From assembly GCA_947172415.1 (NCBI GenBank), contig OX359194.1, positions 6,206,401 through 6,270,400 on the forward strand: DNA of 64,000 bases, given 5' to 3'. Shown one piece after another: positions 25,896-35,119 of this stretch. This stretch comes from Chondrosia reniformis (lineage: Eukaryota > Porifera > Demospongiae > Chondrillida > Chondrillidae). The position numbers and the translations under genes were made by a program. A model generated the notes under the pieces. That model saw only the letters and a list, made by a program, of their open reading frames with translations, made no database searches and was not told the origin of the DNA. How positions within the stretch are numbered: position 1 is the stretch's first letter; the number at the start of each line of letters is the position of its first letter.

Positions 25896-28800
25896 GTACA
25901 TACGTATGTACGTATACGTATTACACAGTGTCACTAATATATACACAGGTTAATATATACATTTATATGTACATATATAGGAAGTAAATGTGAAAGAGGA
26001 TATGCATGCATGGTTTCTTTACCTGCTTGTGTGTAACTGTACAATATTGGGTTAATTATTTATTTCTTATGCAATACCAGGTCCACCAACATTCTTGATG
26101 ACACCTTCTGAGATTCGTGATGTTGTTGAGGGAGAAGTCCTGACTGTAGAATGCCAGGCCATTGCCAATCCACCTCCATCAATAATCTGGATGAAGGAGA
26201 GCTCTATCCTAAATATCGGTACATCTGAAAGTGTTCAAGATAGAGTTGTAACAAACAGATTAGTAATAAGCAACTTAAGCTTAAGTGATGCTGGAGAATA
26301 TTCATGTGTTGCTATGAATGAGATCGGAAACACATCATCTCCTACATTCACTGTAAATATAGTAGGTCAGTTAGAGCATGTACAAAACATCTGAGGTACC
26401 GGGACTTGATTCTCACTTTGATTATAAATAGATTTATGTAATAGATTTACCCAGCTGTCCTATGGTTGATGTGGCCAGCAACCAGCTGGTTAAGATGGCC
26501 CCTCCCACTGGAAATGGGCTGGGTCCCTGTTTATCAGCTTGTTCTGAAAACACCACTAATTAATGTGAATTCATCATATTTATGTTCAGCATGTACTGTA
26601 TGTATACACATAGGTATGTACATATATACAGTGTATTTTAGTATTTTAATAATCCTCTTCAGTGAGACCAACTATTTCAGTTATAAGAGAAGCTGTTGAT
26701 ACTGTTTTTCATGATGGTCAACTGGAAAGGGAGGAAGGATCTACTATCACTCTCCAATGCACAGCTAGTGGACTACCTCAACCTTCCATACAATGGTTGA
26801 GAAATGAAGCTATATTACAAGGAGATGGAACACGCGTGACAGTTACATCCACCCCTGATTCTGAAAATGGTGATGGTATCTTGAATAGAACGAGCTCCTT
26901 ACATTTTACCAGACTGCAGTTAAGTGATGCTGCACAGTACTCCTGTAGAGCAGTGAGTGGATTTGTGGCTCCCATTATTGGTCAAAATGTGTGGCAATTT
27001 GATCTTTTGATAAAAGGTGAGATCACAGAATGGTATTCCTATATAGAGTAAATATAAACTACCAATAGTGTGGGGAATATGCCTTTACGTATGTGTACAG
27101 GTGTTGTAAAATTTATCTCTATTATGTATTTACAGTACAGTACATACTGTACGTATATTCTCATATATTTGTATATGGATACAATAGATATATATGTACA
27201 TTATCATGAGTATACTAATTTATTGAGACTCAGCAACAATTGTATTTAAAACAAATTGAATGTTTCGACCCGGATGTCTTCATCAGCATAATCATACATT
27301 ATCATGATCATATACATATATATATTAAACTGGTAGATCTCCAAGTAGCCTTGTCAGTAGCTAGGGTTATCAGGGTTTTAATGTGAATCTTTGGAATGTT
27401 ATTATAGCCTTTAATAACTGTGATTCTGGTCCATGTCAAAATGGAGGCAGCTGTATTGATGGAATTGATGACTTTACTTGTATATGTACTGCCTTTTCAA
27501 GTGGATACTATGCAGGGAAAACATGTTCTGAAGGTAAACAAGTTTATACTCATGTCTTTAGATTGTAGAGGTGTTGTGCATTTATATACTTCATAAAGCT
27601 GTATTTTATATATATATACCACACTGTGATTATCTAATAGAATTTATTTTTTAGACTTTCTCTATGTATGTACGTACGTATACGTATGTATATTCATAGT
27701 ATTATTTCAAGGAAATTGTGGATATTAATGTTGATTTCATTGTAGAGGTCATTGAAAACACTCCACCTGTAATCACTGAAGATCCAGAAGACAAAGATGT
27801 AGCTCTGTATAGTTCAGTAACTCTATCTTGTTTGGCAGAAGGCAACCCTGAGCCCCTTATTCAGTGGTACATAGATGATAAACCTTTAAATGTGTTTGGC
27901 CAAGCGTATACAATCAGTTCTGTTCAACCAAATGACAGAGGATTTTACCACTGCAAAGCCATCAGTATTGCATTTAGTGACATAGTTGATTCAAAGCCTG
28001 CATTAATCTTGATTAAAGGTACGTACACCTGTACATATCAATATGGAATGTGATCATACATACATACGTATATAGTGAAAATCAATACTTTATTGATGTA
28101 CGTACGTATATATGTTTTATATTTGAAGGACTTATTCAGCAGACAGTTACTATTGACTTGTCCCGTAGAAGGAGAAGGCAGGACAGTGAATACAGTAGTT
28201 TTATAGAAGAAGTGGGTTCATTGGTATTGTAAGTACATACATAATATGATAATATATATACGTACATATGTCAAATATGTACGTACAGTATATATACGTA
28301 TGGGTACTGTACATTATTTACTTATATGTATATAGTCAAATTAATGTATACTCCATGTATATATGTATATGTGTATATACACATATTAATATACAGCAAT
28401 GTACTGTATATCTGTAGCTTGATTATACATCTTAATCTCAGGTCAATGCGCTCTTATCTGGTATGGAGCTTACACTTCAGAGTGGCAATGGTACTCTGAA
28501 ATCAGAGATAATAAGTGTTTCTTCTCTACCTGATGCTCCTGATAATGTTCTTCTAGTGACCACTGTCACTGACACAGATCAGTCCACGGAAATCCCCCAG
28601 TTGTCCACTCTACTGGCAGCACCGCTGCAAGAGGTCGTCCAGGAAGCATCTCAAGTCATCAACCAACCATTTCAAGTGTCTCAAATTGTTAGATTTGGTA
28701 GGTTTATGTTCAAGATGTATGTATATACATATACGTACCTGCCTAGCTATACATAGGTATAGGTAGATACGTAGATGCATATCTGTGTATATATGTATAT

Positions 28801-31800
28801 ACATATACATGTAGATGGTTGTCCAGCTGAAGAGACTTTATGTGGAAACATTGGTGGTGTTTATTGGCCAGAGACGGAGATAGGTGGGGAATCCAGGCAA
28901 CCATGTCCATGTGGCGTTAGCTCCACAACATTTGAAGATCTTGATTTGGTAGCCACAAGAGAATGCAGAGGAGATTTTGAAACTGGTGCAAAATGGAGTA
29001 GTCCAGAATGTTCTAACTGCAACTTAACAGGAGTGACTAGAACTTTGTGTGAACTTGTCAATGTAAGACAAGTTTATATAATTAATTTAATCCTTCTTCC
29101 AATATTTAATTAAATTAAATAAGCTCCTTCATATACACAATAGCTATTTATATAAAGTCTCCATGGTTACATTGACCTATATGTTGGTGAGTTCTCCTCC
29201 ATTAACTACATGTGTCACAGTTTGGGCAGCTCTATATACTGTACATCTATACCTCCTACCTTATAGATATATATATATACGTACCTATTGTACATAATTA
29301 TTAATATTACATATATGTAGATGTACATACATGTGCAACCTCAGTTGAATAACTTGAATACTCCAAATATATAGACATCCAGTAAAATGGCAGCTTTAAG
29401 CGCATTTAATGGTTAATTTGATTTCTCTGCCACTATGGCGACATTTTAAAGGGTAACTGTACCTATTGGAGCAATTTGTCAACTCAATAGAGACTTTTGT
29501 TATGATTTTAAGCTTGAAAGTTGTAAGACCCCGTTTTTCTTTGATACAGCTATTACCTCTTAAATGTCAGGAATGTGGGAATGACAATATGCATACTGTA
29601 ATAAGCCACTCACACTTCGGCCAATAAGGTTGTATATACCTACACAATCATGCATGTGTTCAACATTCTCTTTTTAGATTGACAATGGAGCTCAGTTGGC
29701 GAGTGCTTTAGTAACAGTTACAGACAATGCAGAGGAACTGAGAACTGAAGATGTCGCTTTGAGCGCTGATCTCTTGGAAGTTATTCCTACCTCAGAAGTT
29801 CAAGGAGATGAGAGAGTAAGCTTGAGATTTTTTTTATACTCATCATGCTACCTGTAATTCATGCAGCTCATCTAATATTGACATACGTACATACTTATCC
29901 AACATTTCAAACATAATACATATATATATATTGTGAAAAATCAGGACATTATCACTAAATGTTTTTATATAAAAAAGGTGTATTAAACATTATTATATAC
30001 TATTCTAGTGTACATTTACTGCATGTGTGTATGTACTAGTTATTACATGCCATTGTGAGCGTGTAATAAGTGGTTTATCGCTAAATTAATCGCTTACTTC
30101 TGTGTTTGATCTTTGTAAGTACTGATTGATTTGCAATTAGTGGTGTTTGTGTTGCTAGCCATGCCTATATTGAAGATGCGTGGGGGCTGTTCTGCCTTAA
30201 AGCCATATAAGGAGGTGTTAGGGGCGCTTATGTGTTTCTGGCAGTGCTGGTAACCCGTTTACCTGCACACCTTTCCCTTTGATGTATGACGTCATCATGC
30301 GATAAGCTGTATTATTTATAGGAGTGTGCAATACCAAATGTTTAGCTATATACTATTTACTAATGGTTTACCTAACTTCAATATACGTATGTATCATCTA
30401 TAAAAGGTGACCTTTGATATACTGGGAACATTAGATCAGTTGGCTAGTGCACCACAAGAATCAATTAGAGCAAGTCAACAAAGTACAAATTCCTCATCAA
30501 GGTATATACATATACATATGTATATGGCATGTGCACTTTTTCTGAAAGGAAAATATCTATTTTGATGATATGTGTGTTTATGAACCTCTTCTACAAATAT
30601 ATCTACTCAAGCACTTATTTTTCATCTCTCAGATTACTAGATATTCTTCAGACAGTCACTGAAAATGTTCCATTGGAGGAAAATGGAACTTTACAGTTTT
30701 TTGGAGAATCCTTTGGTCTTCAAGTACAGGCAGTAATGGTTGATCCCGAGACACCCCTAGTACCAGACCTGTCCAGCATTGCTGACAGCATTGCTAATAA
30801 CTCTAACATGAGGCCTCCCTTAGCCAACATAGCTCTACCGGGATCAGCCATTCCCAACAGTACTGCACTCCGTGTCTCAGCTGCCCTGTACACTAATGCC
30901 ACACTATTCCAACAGAGTAGTAGCTCTCTGCTTTTCTCAAATGAAACAGAAGTGGGAAGTGTAGTGGTTTCATTTTCTATCTTTGGAAATGGACAAGAAA
31001 TATCTGATTTGGAGGAGTCTGTGACAATTACTTTGGGAATAATGAATCAGGTATAACAAAATGTTTGGAAAAAATAGGGAAACTTTAAGATCTAAAGCAT
31101 TGATATCATCATCATTAAACTCTGGATATTACCCCTGCCCACTCATGTCTCCTGAGGAGTGTAATGAGCTAATGGGCGGAACTGAAGTTTACTTGATGAG
31201 AACCAGAGTCTCCCCTAGCCACTCAAAAAGATGGTTGAGACATAGACAGCCCCATTACCCTCCTTAGGTGACATGAGTGGGCAGGGGTAATATCCAGAGT
31301 TCAATGATGATGAAAACAAAATATTTATGTAGTTGCTAATGTTCATGCATACATCTTACCTTTTATCTCTTTCACTGTATACATATGTATATACTATATA
31401 TAAATCATTCTTTAGGGTTATTTTCCAAGGTGTGCATTTTGGAATTTTTCTTTGGATCGTACGTATACACAGATTTATAATGATACTTATATATACAGTA
31501 TATCAATACATTTACTATATGTATTATGTAATTGATTAATCTTGTATACTATATATATATACAGTATATACAAGTCCAGGGAGACATTCTATACTATATA
31601 TACACATTCCTTGTATTCTTTTAGGTAACTTTGGTGCTTGGGACAATTCTGGTTGTGATCTTGTTAATTCAACAAATAACTATATTGTTTGTGAATGTGA
31701 TCACTTGACAAACTTTGCAATTCTTTTGGTATGTTTCATCTGAAATAGCAGCTACTTAGAATTGGGTCATTTTCAGCTATTCCTTTATAATTTAACAGTT

Positions 31801-34443
31801 AATGCGTTACAAATATTTCAAAAAACAGCTGAAAATGACCCAATTTTTCAATAGCTACTATATGTAAGACTTTTAGCAGATGCTGCAGCTGATAATACAC
31901 CTACTATTTGTACACGTTATACTGTATAGTCTATTGTTGGTATTTTATATTATACTTTAGGATATTTTTCCAGATGTACCGGGACCGACTGATGATCTTA
32001 CATTGCAGAACCAGTTCCTGACAGCTGTATCATACATTGGAACAAGTATATCCATCATTTGCCTTATTCTAACAATAGTACCTTATTTAGCAGACAAGTA
32101 AGCTAAAACATTGCATACGCACATATACATATAAGTAAATCATGAATAATTGAAGTGATTGAAGAAACTGCACACATCACAATAACTCTACACTCTACAG
32201 GGACATCAACCATCCTGTAATGATGTACCTTAATATTATTTGCAGAGATATGCATTTTGAATCACTTAATCAATCAATCAATCAATAAATCAGTATAGAC
32301 ATACCTATATCTCCTAGACAGGAAATCATCCTTAAAAGAAATAGGAAGTAAAAGTACAAACGGTTCACATGAACCATTTAAAATTGTCTATCCACCTTTC
32401 CTTGGTCTTCCTCGAGGCCATTTTCCTTCCACCTTTCCTTTAAACACTCTCCTTACACAACTTCCACTATTAATTTTATTACTTACATTTCAATTTAATA
32501 ATATGTTACCTATGTATGTATGCTTAACTTATCACATAAATACTGTAGCTGTCTTATTTTGATTTTTGGAATTTTTCTATTTATAACTGGTATGTATAAA
32601 AGTCACTATGCAGCTCTCTCTTTTACTGAACTACATAGATGTGCAGTATATGTATACAATAATCACAGAAATGTTTCAATCATTTTTCATCATTCAGTAG
32701 TTTAATAGTCTGACCAGCTGCACCTCAGTTACCTTGCCTATCATTTCCTGTGGGAGGGGTCATATAACTCATGAAAAATCTAAGATACCATTTTCCTACA
32801 TGCTATGCCTATTCTGTAAAAGAGCCTATAGGGGAACTAAACCTGAACAGAGCTTTGGATGAGGATACAGGAGTCTTTTCTTCCTTCTTTTCCCTTCTTT
32901 CATCTTCTTCTCCACTGGGTCAAACAGCCGTTTCTGGGAATTCCACCCTTCATCAGTGATCCTGGGAGTCTTTGTCTTTTTCTTTATCTTGATCTTCTGT
33001 GAATCCTCATATATATCCTGAAATCCTGTATATCCTATATATATATATATATCCTGTGAATCCTCATATATAATACATCACATATAACACACATGCATAT
33101 TCCACCTTAATGTTTTCCACTTAGGACACTTCGACAAGGAATCCACAGACAGCTCCTGATTAATCTCTGTGTAGCCCTCACAGGGTTGTATGCTACCTTC
33201 ATAGTCAGCACCTTCTCAATGGCAGTGTGGCAGTGGTGCATTGTCATATCTGCTTTAATGCAGTACTTCTTCCTGGCTACCTTCTTCTGGATGACTGCAG
33301 AAGCTATCAATCTGTATCGAAAGCTGGTGCAAGTGTTCAAACCTGATATCAAAAACTATATAGCTATTGCCATGGCAACATGCTGGGGTAAGATGGATTA
33401 TATTTGAGAATACTACATTAGTTAGCATTTTAACATTATATGCCATAATACATCATTCCATATTTTAAACTTTCAGTTGTTCCAGTCTTCATAGTAGCAT
33501 TCTCCTTAGCTCCAAGATATCAGAACTACTTCCATCAGAACTTGTAAGTTTATTGTGCATATACACACATATATACAATGTTTTTACGTACGTACGTACA
33601 GTATATATAGGATTTATAAACCCTAGTTTTCTGAGTTGTATATATTACAAATCCCTTTTAATACTCCACTTTAGCTGTCGTGTTTATGATTACTCCTTCT
33701 ACTTTGGAGTGATTATCCCTTTTGGACTGGTCTACATCTTCAATTGGTTCACCTTCATTCTCATAATGGTCTTTCTGTCTTCAAGACCCAACTTGAAGAA
33801 GGAAGGCAGCAAGAAGGCCAACTACCGCAAGTTGAAAGAAAGCCTGTGGGTCGCTATGGGACTGTCGGTACTCTTTGGACTGGGATGGGGTATCGGACTC
33901 CTAGCCACCACAGGACTGCCTTCATTTATTAATATAATCTTTGAATGGGCATTCACAATAATGACAGCATTTCAAGGATTAATCATATTCATTCTCTACT
34001 GCTTGAGAGCAGCTGAAGCGAGGAAGGTCTGGAAGAGGATTCTGTGCTGTGAGAGCAAGAGACATAAACATTCATTGGAGCCAAGTAGCAGTGGATGGAC
34101 TGGTACGCTAGCTACAAAGATTACCACTCTAGGAAGACGTACTTCACGATCCCTTGCCAAAAGGTTTACTGCAAAGAAGACATCTATAAATGGATCAACA
34201 GAAACTGGTCAAATTATATCAAATCCTTCTATTCAGGAGAGTAAGACAGAGCCAAGCTCTTTCAAGTTTGTATCAGAGCAAACAAGTAGCCACCAAAGCC
34301 ATCAGGATTCCCAGCAGTTTCTGTTTCAAAGTGTAGATATACATCTGCAACCAACTGCGACTGAAAAAGGTAATGCCGTGGCTCAAAAGGATTTGTGTTC
34401 ATTTGATGAAAACATACAAATACAAGTAGAGGATCCTATGTAA
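7702..34443 (+). CDS. Giant adhesion GPCR with Ig-FN3 array, copy A
   Basis: Seven-transmembrane adhesion-family receptor for the cell surface. I assembled 44 exons totalling 12474 bp (4157 residues plus TAA), with all phases closing. Domain order: signal peptide, FN3-like, ten Ig alternating with nine FN3, FN3, Ig, Ig, FN3, FN3, Ig x4, EGF, Ig, furin-site linker, HormR, GAIN, GPS, 7TM, Ser/Thr-rich tail. Almost all ectodomain exons are symmetric phase 1-1, typical of exon shuffling. Adhesion GPCRs self-cleave at the GPS and signal through a tethered agonist; the His-Leu|Thr site is intact. The start is the only ATG that opens a signal peptide joining in phase to the next exon. Intron 1 (5.5 kb) is swollen by a LINE and a foldback element absent from copies B and C. 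The weakest junction is the donor at 28224. Ligand and G protein unknown. Confidence 0.88.
7907..8374 (+). pseudogene. LINE 5' reading frame: 2A-like peptide and PHD finger
   Basis: 155 codons. A hydrophobic run LLLLILS leads into GDIETNPGP (8069-8095), matching the ribosome-skipping 2A consensus D-x-E-x-N-P-G|P; separation would fall between 8092 and 8093. A PHD-type zinc finger follows: CLRC, CDGC, WCHTNC and WYCSSC supply the C4HC3 ligands. 2A-like motifs at the N-terminus of CR1-type LINE proteins are known in several invertebrates. The frame ends just before the endonuclease, which continues in another frame, so this was probably one polyprotein now broken by a 1-base shift near 8360. 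Confidence 0.8.
8365..8769 (+). pseudogene. LINE apurinic-type endonuclease, truncated
   Basis: N-terminal half of an exonuclease-endonuclease-phosphatase domain: LNVRSL (metal-binding Asn), FSETWL (catalytic Glu) and the [14 protein letters not shown] strand. The later GDFN and SDH motifs are missing: after RLLLFAV the sequence jumps to the pre-RT linker ([13 protein letters not shown]) in a different frame, an internal deletion near 8715. The last 17 codons are out-of-frame read-through. Confidence 0.8.
8885..9792 (+). pseudogene. LINE reverse transcriptase core
   Basis: Non-LTR reverse transcriptase that would prime on nicked target DNA. Motifs: [43 protein letters not shown], the catalytic [31 protein letters not shown] and the YADDT box. 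The frame breaks near 9780 (before [12 protein letters not shown]). Both catalytic aspartates are present, but flanking lesions make the element dead. Confidence 0.88.
9785..10395 (+). pseudogene. LINE post-RT (thumb/C-terminal) region
   Basis: Continues the polyprotein after the frameshift: [34 protein letters not shown] and [13 protein letters not shown] are conserved non-LTR C-terminal motifs. The true LINE frame stops near LPTPKSN, where the cystinosin insert begins; the following WLSLVQ is read-through. The final LINE segment resumes at about 10975. Confidence 0.8.
10396..10967 (-). pseudogene. Cystinosin 5' fragment, intron-less, nested in LINE (antisense)
   Basis: Reading leftward from 10967: a start codon, hydrophobic signal ([13 protein letters not shown]), a luminal region with several N-glycosylation sequons, then the first transmembrane/PQ-loop segment [19 protein letters not shown] and RRSVIGL, diagnostic of cystinosin, the lysosomal cystine-proton symporter. 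The remaining six or so transmembrane segments are absent. A one-base frameshift in about 10759-10790 breaks the frame. LINE ORF sequence flanks both sides, so the fragment inserted into the LINE. No intron interrupts it, which fits a cDNA-derived copy, though gene capture cannot be excluded. Confidence 0.75.
11191..12255 (+). repeat. Copy A-specific inserted sequence with (AAT)n tracts and direct repeats
   Basis: Aligning intron 1 of copy A with copy B shows that everything from about 7845 to 12250 is extra in A. Beyond the LINE this stretch holds a small hairpin (gtacacaagg-gac 11548-11560 with gtccttgtgtac 11595-11606), two AAT microsatellites (11934-11986, 12020-12071; the first follows a LINE-like 3' end) and a direct repeat gcatctcggcgaaactcgt at 12112 and 12237. 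No coding capacity seen. Confidence 0.55.
12350..13113 (+). mobile_element. Foldback element in intron 1 of copy A
   Basis: Long inverted repeat: arms 12350-12466 and 12488-12604, 117 bp with two mismatches and a 21-bp loop. About 490 bp of unique, CG-containing sequence follows (AAAATGGCG near 12692, a GAA-rich run near 12862-12900). The right end is a 22-bp hairpin at 13092-13113 with stem AGGGAGTAC / GTACTCCCT and loop TACC. Copies B and C lack it, so it is an insertion. Its architecture matches the element at 51802-52741 although the arm sequences differ. No transposase is encoded. Confidence 0.7.
13293..13574 (+). other. Copy A exon 2, lone FN3-like domain
   Basis: 282 bp, phase 1-1. 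Conserved FN3 positions include VTVMLQW and [13 protein letters not shown]. It is separated from the array by a 500-bp intron (13575-14074) in which I see nothing further. B and C counterparts: 38866-39147 and 63238-63519. Confidence 0.8.
14075..21683 (+). repeat. Copy A Ig-FN3 tandem exon array (10 Ig, 9 FN3; period 808 bp)
   Basis: Each unit is a 345-bp Ig exon, a 62-bp intron, a 318-bp FN3 exon and an 83-bp intron. Ig exons: 14075-14419, 14883-15227, 15691-16035, 16499-16843, 17307-17651, 18115-18459, 18925-19263, 19727-20071, 20531-20875, 21339-21683. FN3 exons: 14482-14799, 15290-15607, 16098-16415, 16906-17223, 17714-18031, 18522-18839, 19326-19643, 20134-20451, 20938-21255. Ig domains show TLNCTW, the WYKDDS tryptophan and DSGNYTC. 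FN3 domains show MITWDALSG, a TIC cysteine and [13 protein letters not shown]. Introns are as conserved as exons, indicating recent duplication. The last Ig ends EVLFY instead of EVCIY, marking the array edge. Many N-glycosylation sequons are present. Confidence 0.92.
21750..24402 (+). other. Copy A post-array FN3-Ig-Ig-FN3-FN3 block
   Basis: Phase 1-1 exons: 21750-22058 (FN3), 22156-22491 (Ig, donor gtgctg weak), 22618-22887 (Ig), 23419-23739 (FN3), 24094-24402 (FN3, [17 protein letters not shown]). Ig landmarks are TLTCTS...AWFYNG...DAGEYICAF and QLECNY...IGWWKDG...NSGVYECRA. Introns 22888-23418 and 24403-24875 share long stretches (TCCTGGTCTGGCAGA, GCTGTGACAATGG), so part of this block arose by internal duplication. 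The 24094 exon is missing from copy B. Confidence 0.85.
25270..25505 (-). repeat. Dispersed intronic repeat, copy A intron (first)
   Basis: Reverse-oriented relative to the RPTP intron copies; shares GGATCACTGATG and GGAATTCCCAGAAAC on the minus strand. It carries an apparent 62-codon open frame on the plus strand present in all four adhesion GPCR copies, best explained by shared repeat ancestry. Confidence 0.75.
25861..25924 (+). repeat. ACAT/ACGT simple repeat
   Basis: Runs of tacatacatacat passing into tacgtatgtacgtat just after the donor at 25847. Shorter in copy B. Confidence 0.7.
27225..27310 (-). mobile_element. Penelope-like element end fragment with hammerhead-ribozyme core (copy A)
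   Basis: On the minus strand: CTGATGA (27286-27280), a short stem II region around a TCCG loop, then GAAAC (27266-27262). This is the hammerhead core CUGAUGA-stem II-GAAA. Penelope-like retroelements are known to carry hammerhead ribozymes in their terminal repeats. Stem II has one A-G mismatch here; the copy B version pairs fully. Confidence 0.55.
27408..28018 (+). other. Copy A EGF exon and membrane-side Ig exon
   Basis: Exon 27408-27533 encodes a 42-residue EGF-like domain with six cysteines ([14 protein letters not shown]...FTCIC...KTC). Exon 27746-28018 encodes an I-set Ig ([17 protein letters not shown]...DRGFYHC). Both are phase 1-1. Between them is a TA-rich intron with a TACGTACGTATACGTA tract. 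Confidence 0.88.
28129..28697 (+). other. Copy A furin-like site and linker exons
   Basis: Exon 28129-28223 encodes [11 protein letters not shown], a strong proprotein-convertase consensus. Exon 28442-28697 encodes an acidic, helix-prone region ahead of HormR that I cannot assign to a domain. In-frame joining needs the weak donor gtattg at 28224; the better gtaagt five bases downstream (28229) would shift the frame to a stop at 28497-28499. Cleavage here would separate the Ig/FN3 ectodomain from the GAIN-7TM part. Confidence 0.7.
28815..29062 (+). other. Copy A HormR domain
   Basis: Encodes the cysteine-rich hormone-receptor motif common next to GAIN in adhesion GPCRs: [31 protein letters not shown] and CSNCNL. 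Ends in phase 0. The 615-bp intron after it (29063-29677) shows no exon. Confidence 0.82.
29678..31050 (+). other. Copy A GAIN domain exons
   Basis: Exons 29678-29815, 30407-30501 and 30633-31050. The helical subdomain A ([21 protein letters not shown]) leads into the beta subdomain ([37 protein letters not shown]). The GAIN fold supports GPS autoproteolysis. Intron 29816-30406 holds a GC-richer stretch (about 30059-30320) absent from other introns and possibly an old insertion. Bases from 30432 on appear identical to 54804 onward. Confidence 0.85.
31107..31312 (+). mobile_element. MITE with 44-bp terminal inverted repeats
   Basis: Left terminus 31107-31150 and right terminus 31269-31312 are inverted copies differing at one base; both contain CTGGATATTACCCCTGCCCA. 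The 118-bp interior has no transposase. It sits in the intron before the first GPS exon. Identical copy at 55479-55684. Confidence 0.85.
31416..31728 (+). other. Copy A GPS motif (two exons)
   Basis: A 43-bp micro-exon 31416-31458 encodes [14 protein letters not shown]; exon 31625-31728 encodes [11 protein letters not shown]...[13 protein letters not shown]. Together they supply the four cysteines and two tryptophans of the GPS. Autoproteolysis is expected between Leu and Thr of HLT (31707/31708), exposing a tethered agonist starting TNFAILL. Confidence 0.9.
31761..31844 (+). repeat. Small inverted repeat
   Basis: Perfect 18-bp arms attgggtcattttcagct (31761-31778) and its complement (31827-31844) with a 48-bp AT-rich interior, in the intron after the GPS. 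Possibly a tiny foldback MITE. Identical copy at 56133-56216. Confidence 0.65.
31961..34443 (+). other. Copy A seven-transmembrane domain and cytoplasmic tail
   Basis: Exons 31961-32097 (TM1), 33125-33387 (TM2 to start of TM4; [35 protein letters not shown]), 33477-33543 (TM4 end) and 33675-34443 (ECL2 to C-terminus). The TM3 cysteine (QWC) and ECL2 cysteine (FCRVYDY) for the conserved disulfide are present. TM6 [12 protein letters not shown] and TM7 [21 protein letters not shown] are typical of adhesion family B2 receptors. The tail is about 125 residues, Ser/Thr/Gln-rich, without a recognised terminal motif. TAA at 34441. Confidence 0.92.
32771..33005 (-). repeat. Dispersed intronic repeat, copy A intron (second)
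   Basis: Same family and orientation as 25270-25505, in the TM1-TM2 intron (32098-33124). That intron also has an (AATC)n run near 32268 and a TATATCC-rich tract at 33008-33070. Confidence 0.75.
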
Positions 34444-35119
34444 ATAGTGGTAGTGATTCATTGGCAGATCAAAGTCAAGATAAAAGATAAAGTACAATAA
34501 TAATGACTACATGGATGTCACTGCATTAACAGCTTAAATATCTCCATACATGCACACATATGAAAATAATAAGTACATTGCCAGATTCTGTCATTTCATA
34601 TTCTTTAAAATGTAACCATATAAATGGGCATGTCAGCTTGTATATGCTGATAAAGGAACTTGAAATTACATGTACAATAATATTAATAATAATTAGTGTG
34701 CATGACCATATATAATTACCTTCGTAGGAAGGAAACGTAAACATGAATGGCCATGGAGCATTGCTGTGGTAATAATATATAGTTTATGATCATGTGACAA
34801 TGATTACCATGTGGTTTGATTAATTGAATATAATAAGCCAGTGAAATATAACCTTTTTAACAAAAAAGCCCAAAATACGTAATACATACGGCATGGGCGT
34901 AGATTTGGGGTGGTGCCATAAGCAATATAATATTATATCGCAACCGCCCTCCCAAAATCTCGATATTGAAAACATGATAAAAGCTCTCGTCAAGGCTATA
35001 TCGTACAACAGCCAGTTATTTTGCTGTTGTTAACTCTCAGCCTTAGAGGTAAGGGTTGAATGTAGATTAGTCAAGTGTTTTGTATGCTGCAGTAATCCTA
35101 ATTTTCTTCCAATATATAG
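34444..35119 (+). other. 3' flank of copy A
   Basis: AT-rich 3' UTR and spacer after the stop. No clear AATAAA close to the stop, no coding exon and no RNA gene. Confidence 0.5.

Larger units (their letters stand above)
24876..27016 (+). other. Copy A four Ig exons
   Basis: Phase 1-1 exons 24876-25184, 25565-25846, 26081-26365, 26663-27016. The last three are I-set-like: [17 protein letters not shown]...[23 protein letters not shown]...DAGEYSC and [17 protein letters not shown]...DAAQYSC. The first lacks the usual first cysteine (IVLSFSI) and has Ser at the second site (DAGTYSVD), so it is a disulfide-less Ig. I-set domains commonly mediate cell adhesion. Confidence 0.85.

Noticed and set aside
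28463-28756. SEA-domain assignment for the linker exon after the furin-like site
   Set aside because: Position fits, but I cannot see the GSVVV-type SEA cleavage motif, so it is left unassigned.
30059-30320. Possible TIR element with ends resembling TTATCGC/GCGATAA
   Set aside because: The inverted ends are short and imperfect, and no clean empty site is visible because all copies carry it.
31061-31267. 68-codon open frame after the GAIN exon
   Set aside because: It is intronic and mostly runs through the TIR MITE; the GPS micro-exon downstream joins in phase without it.
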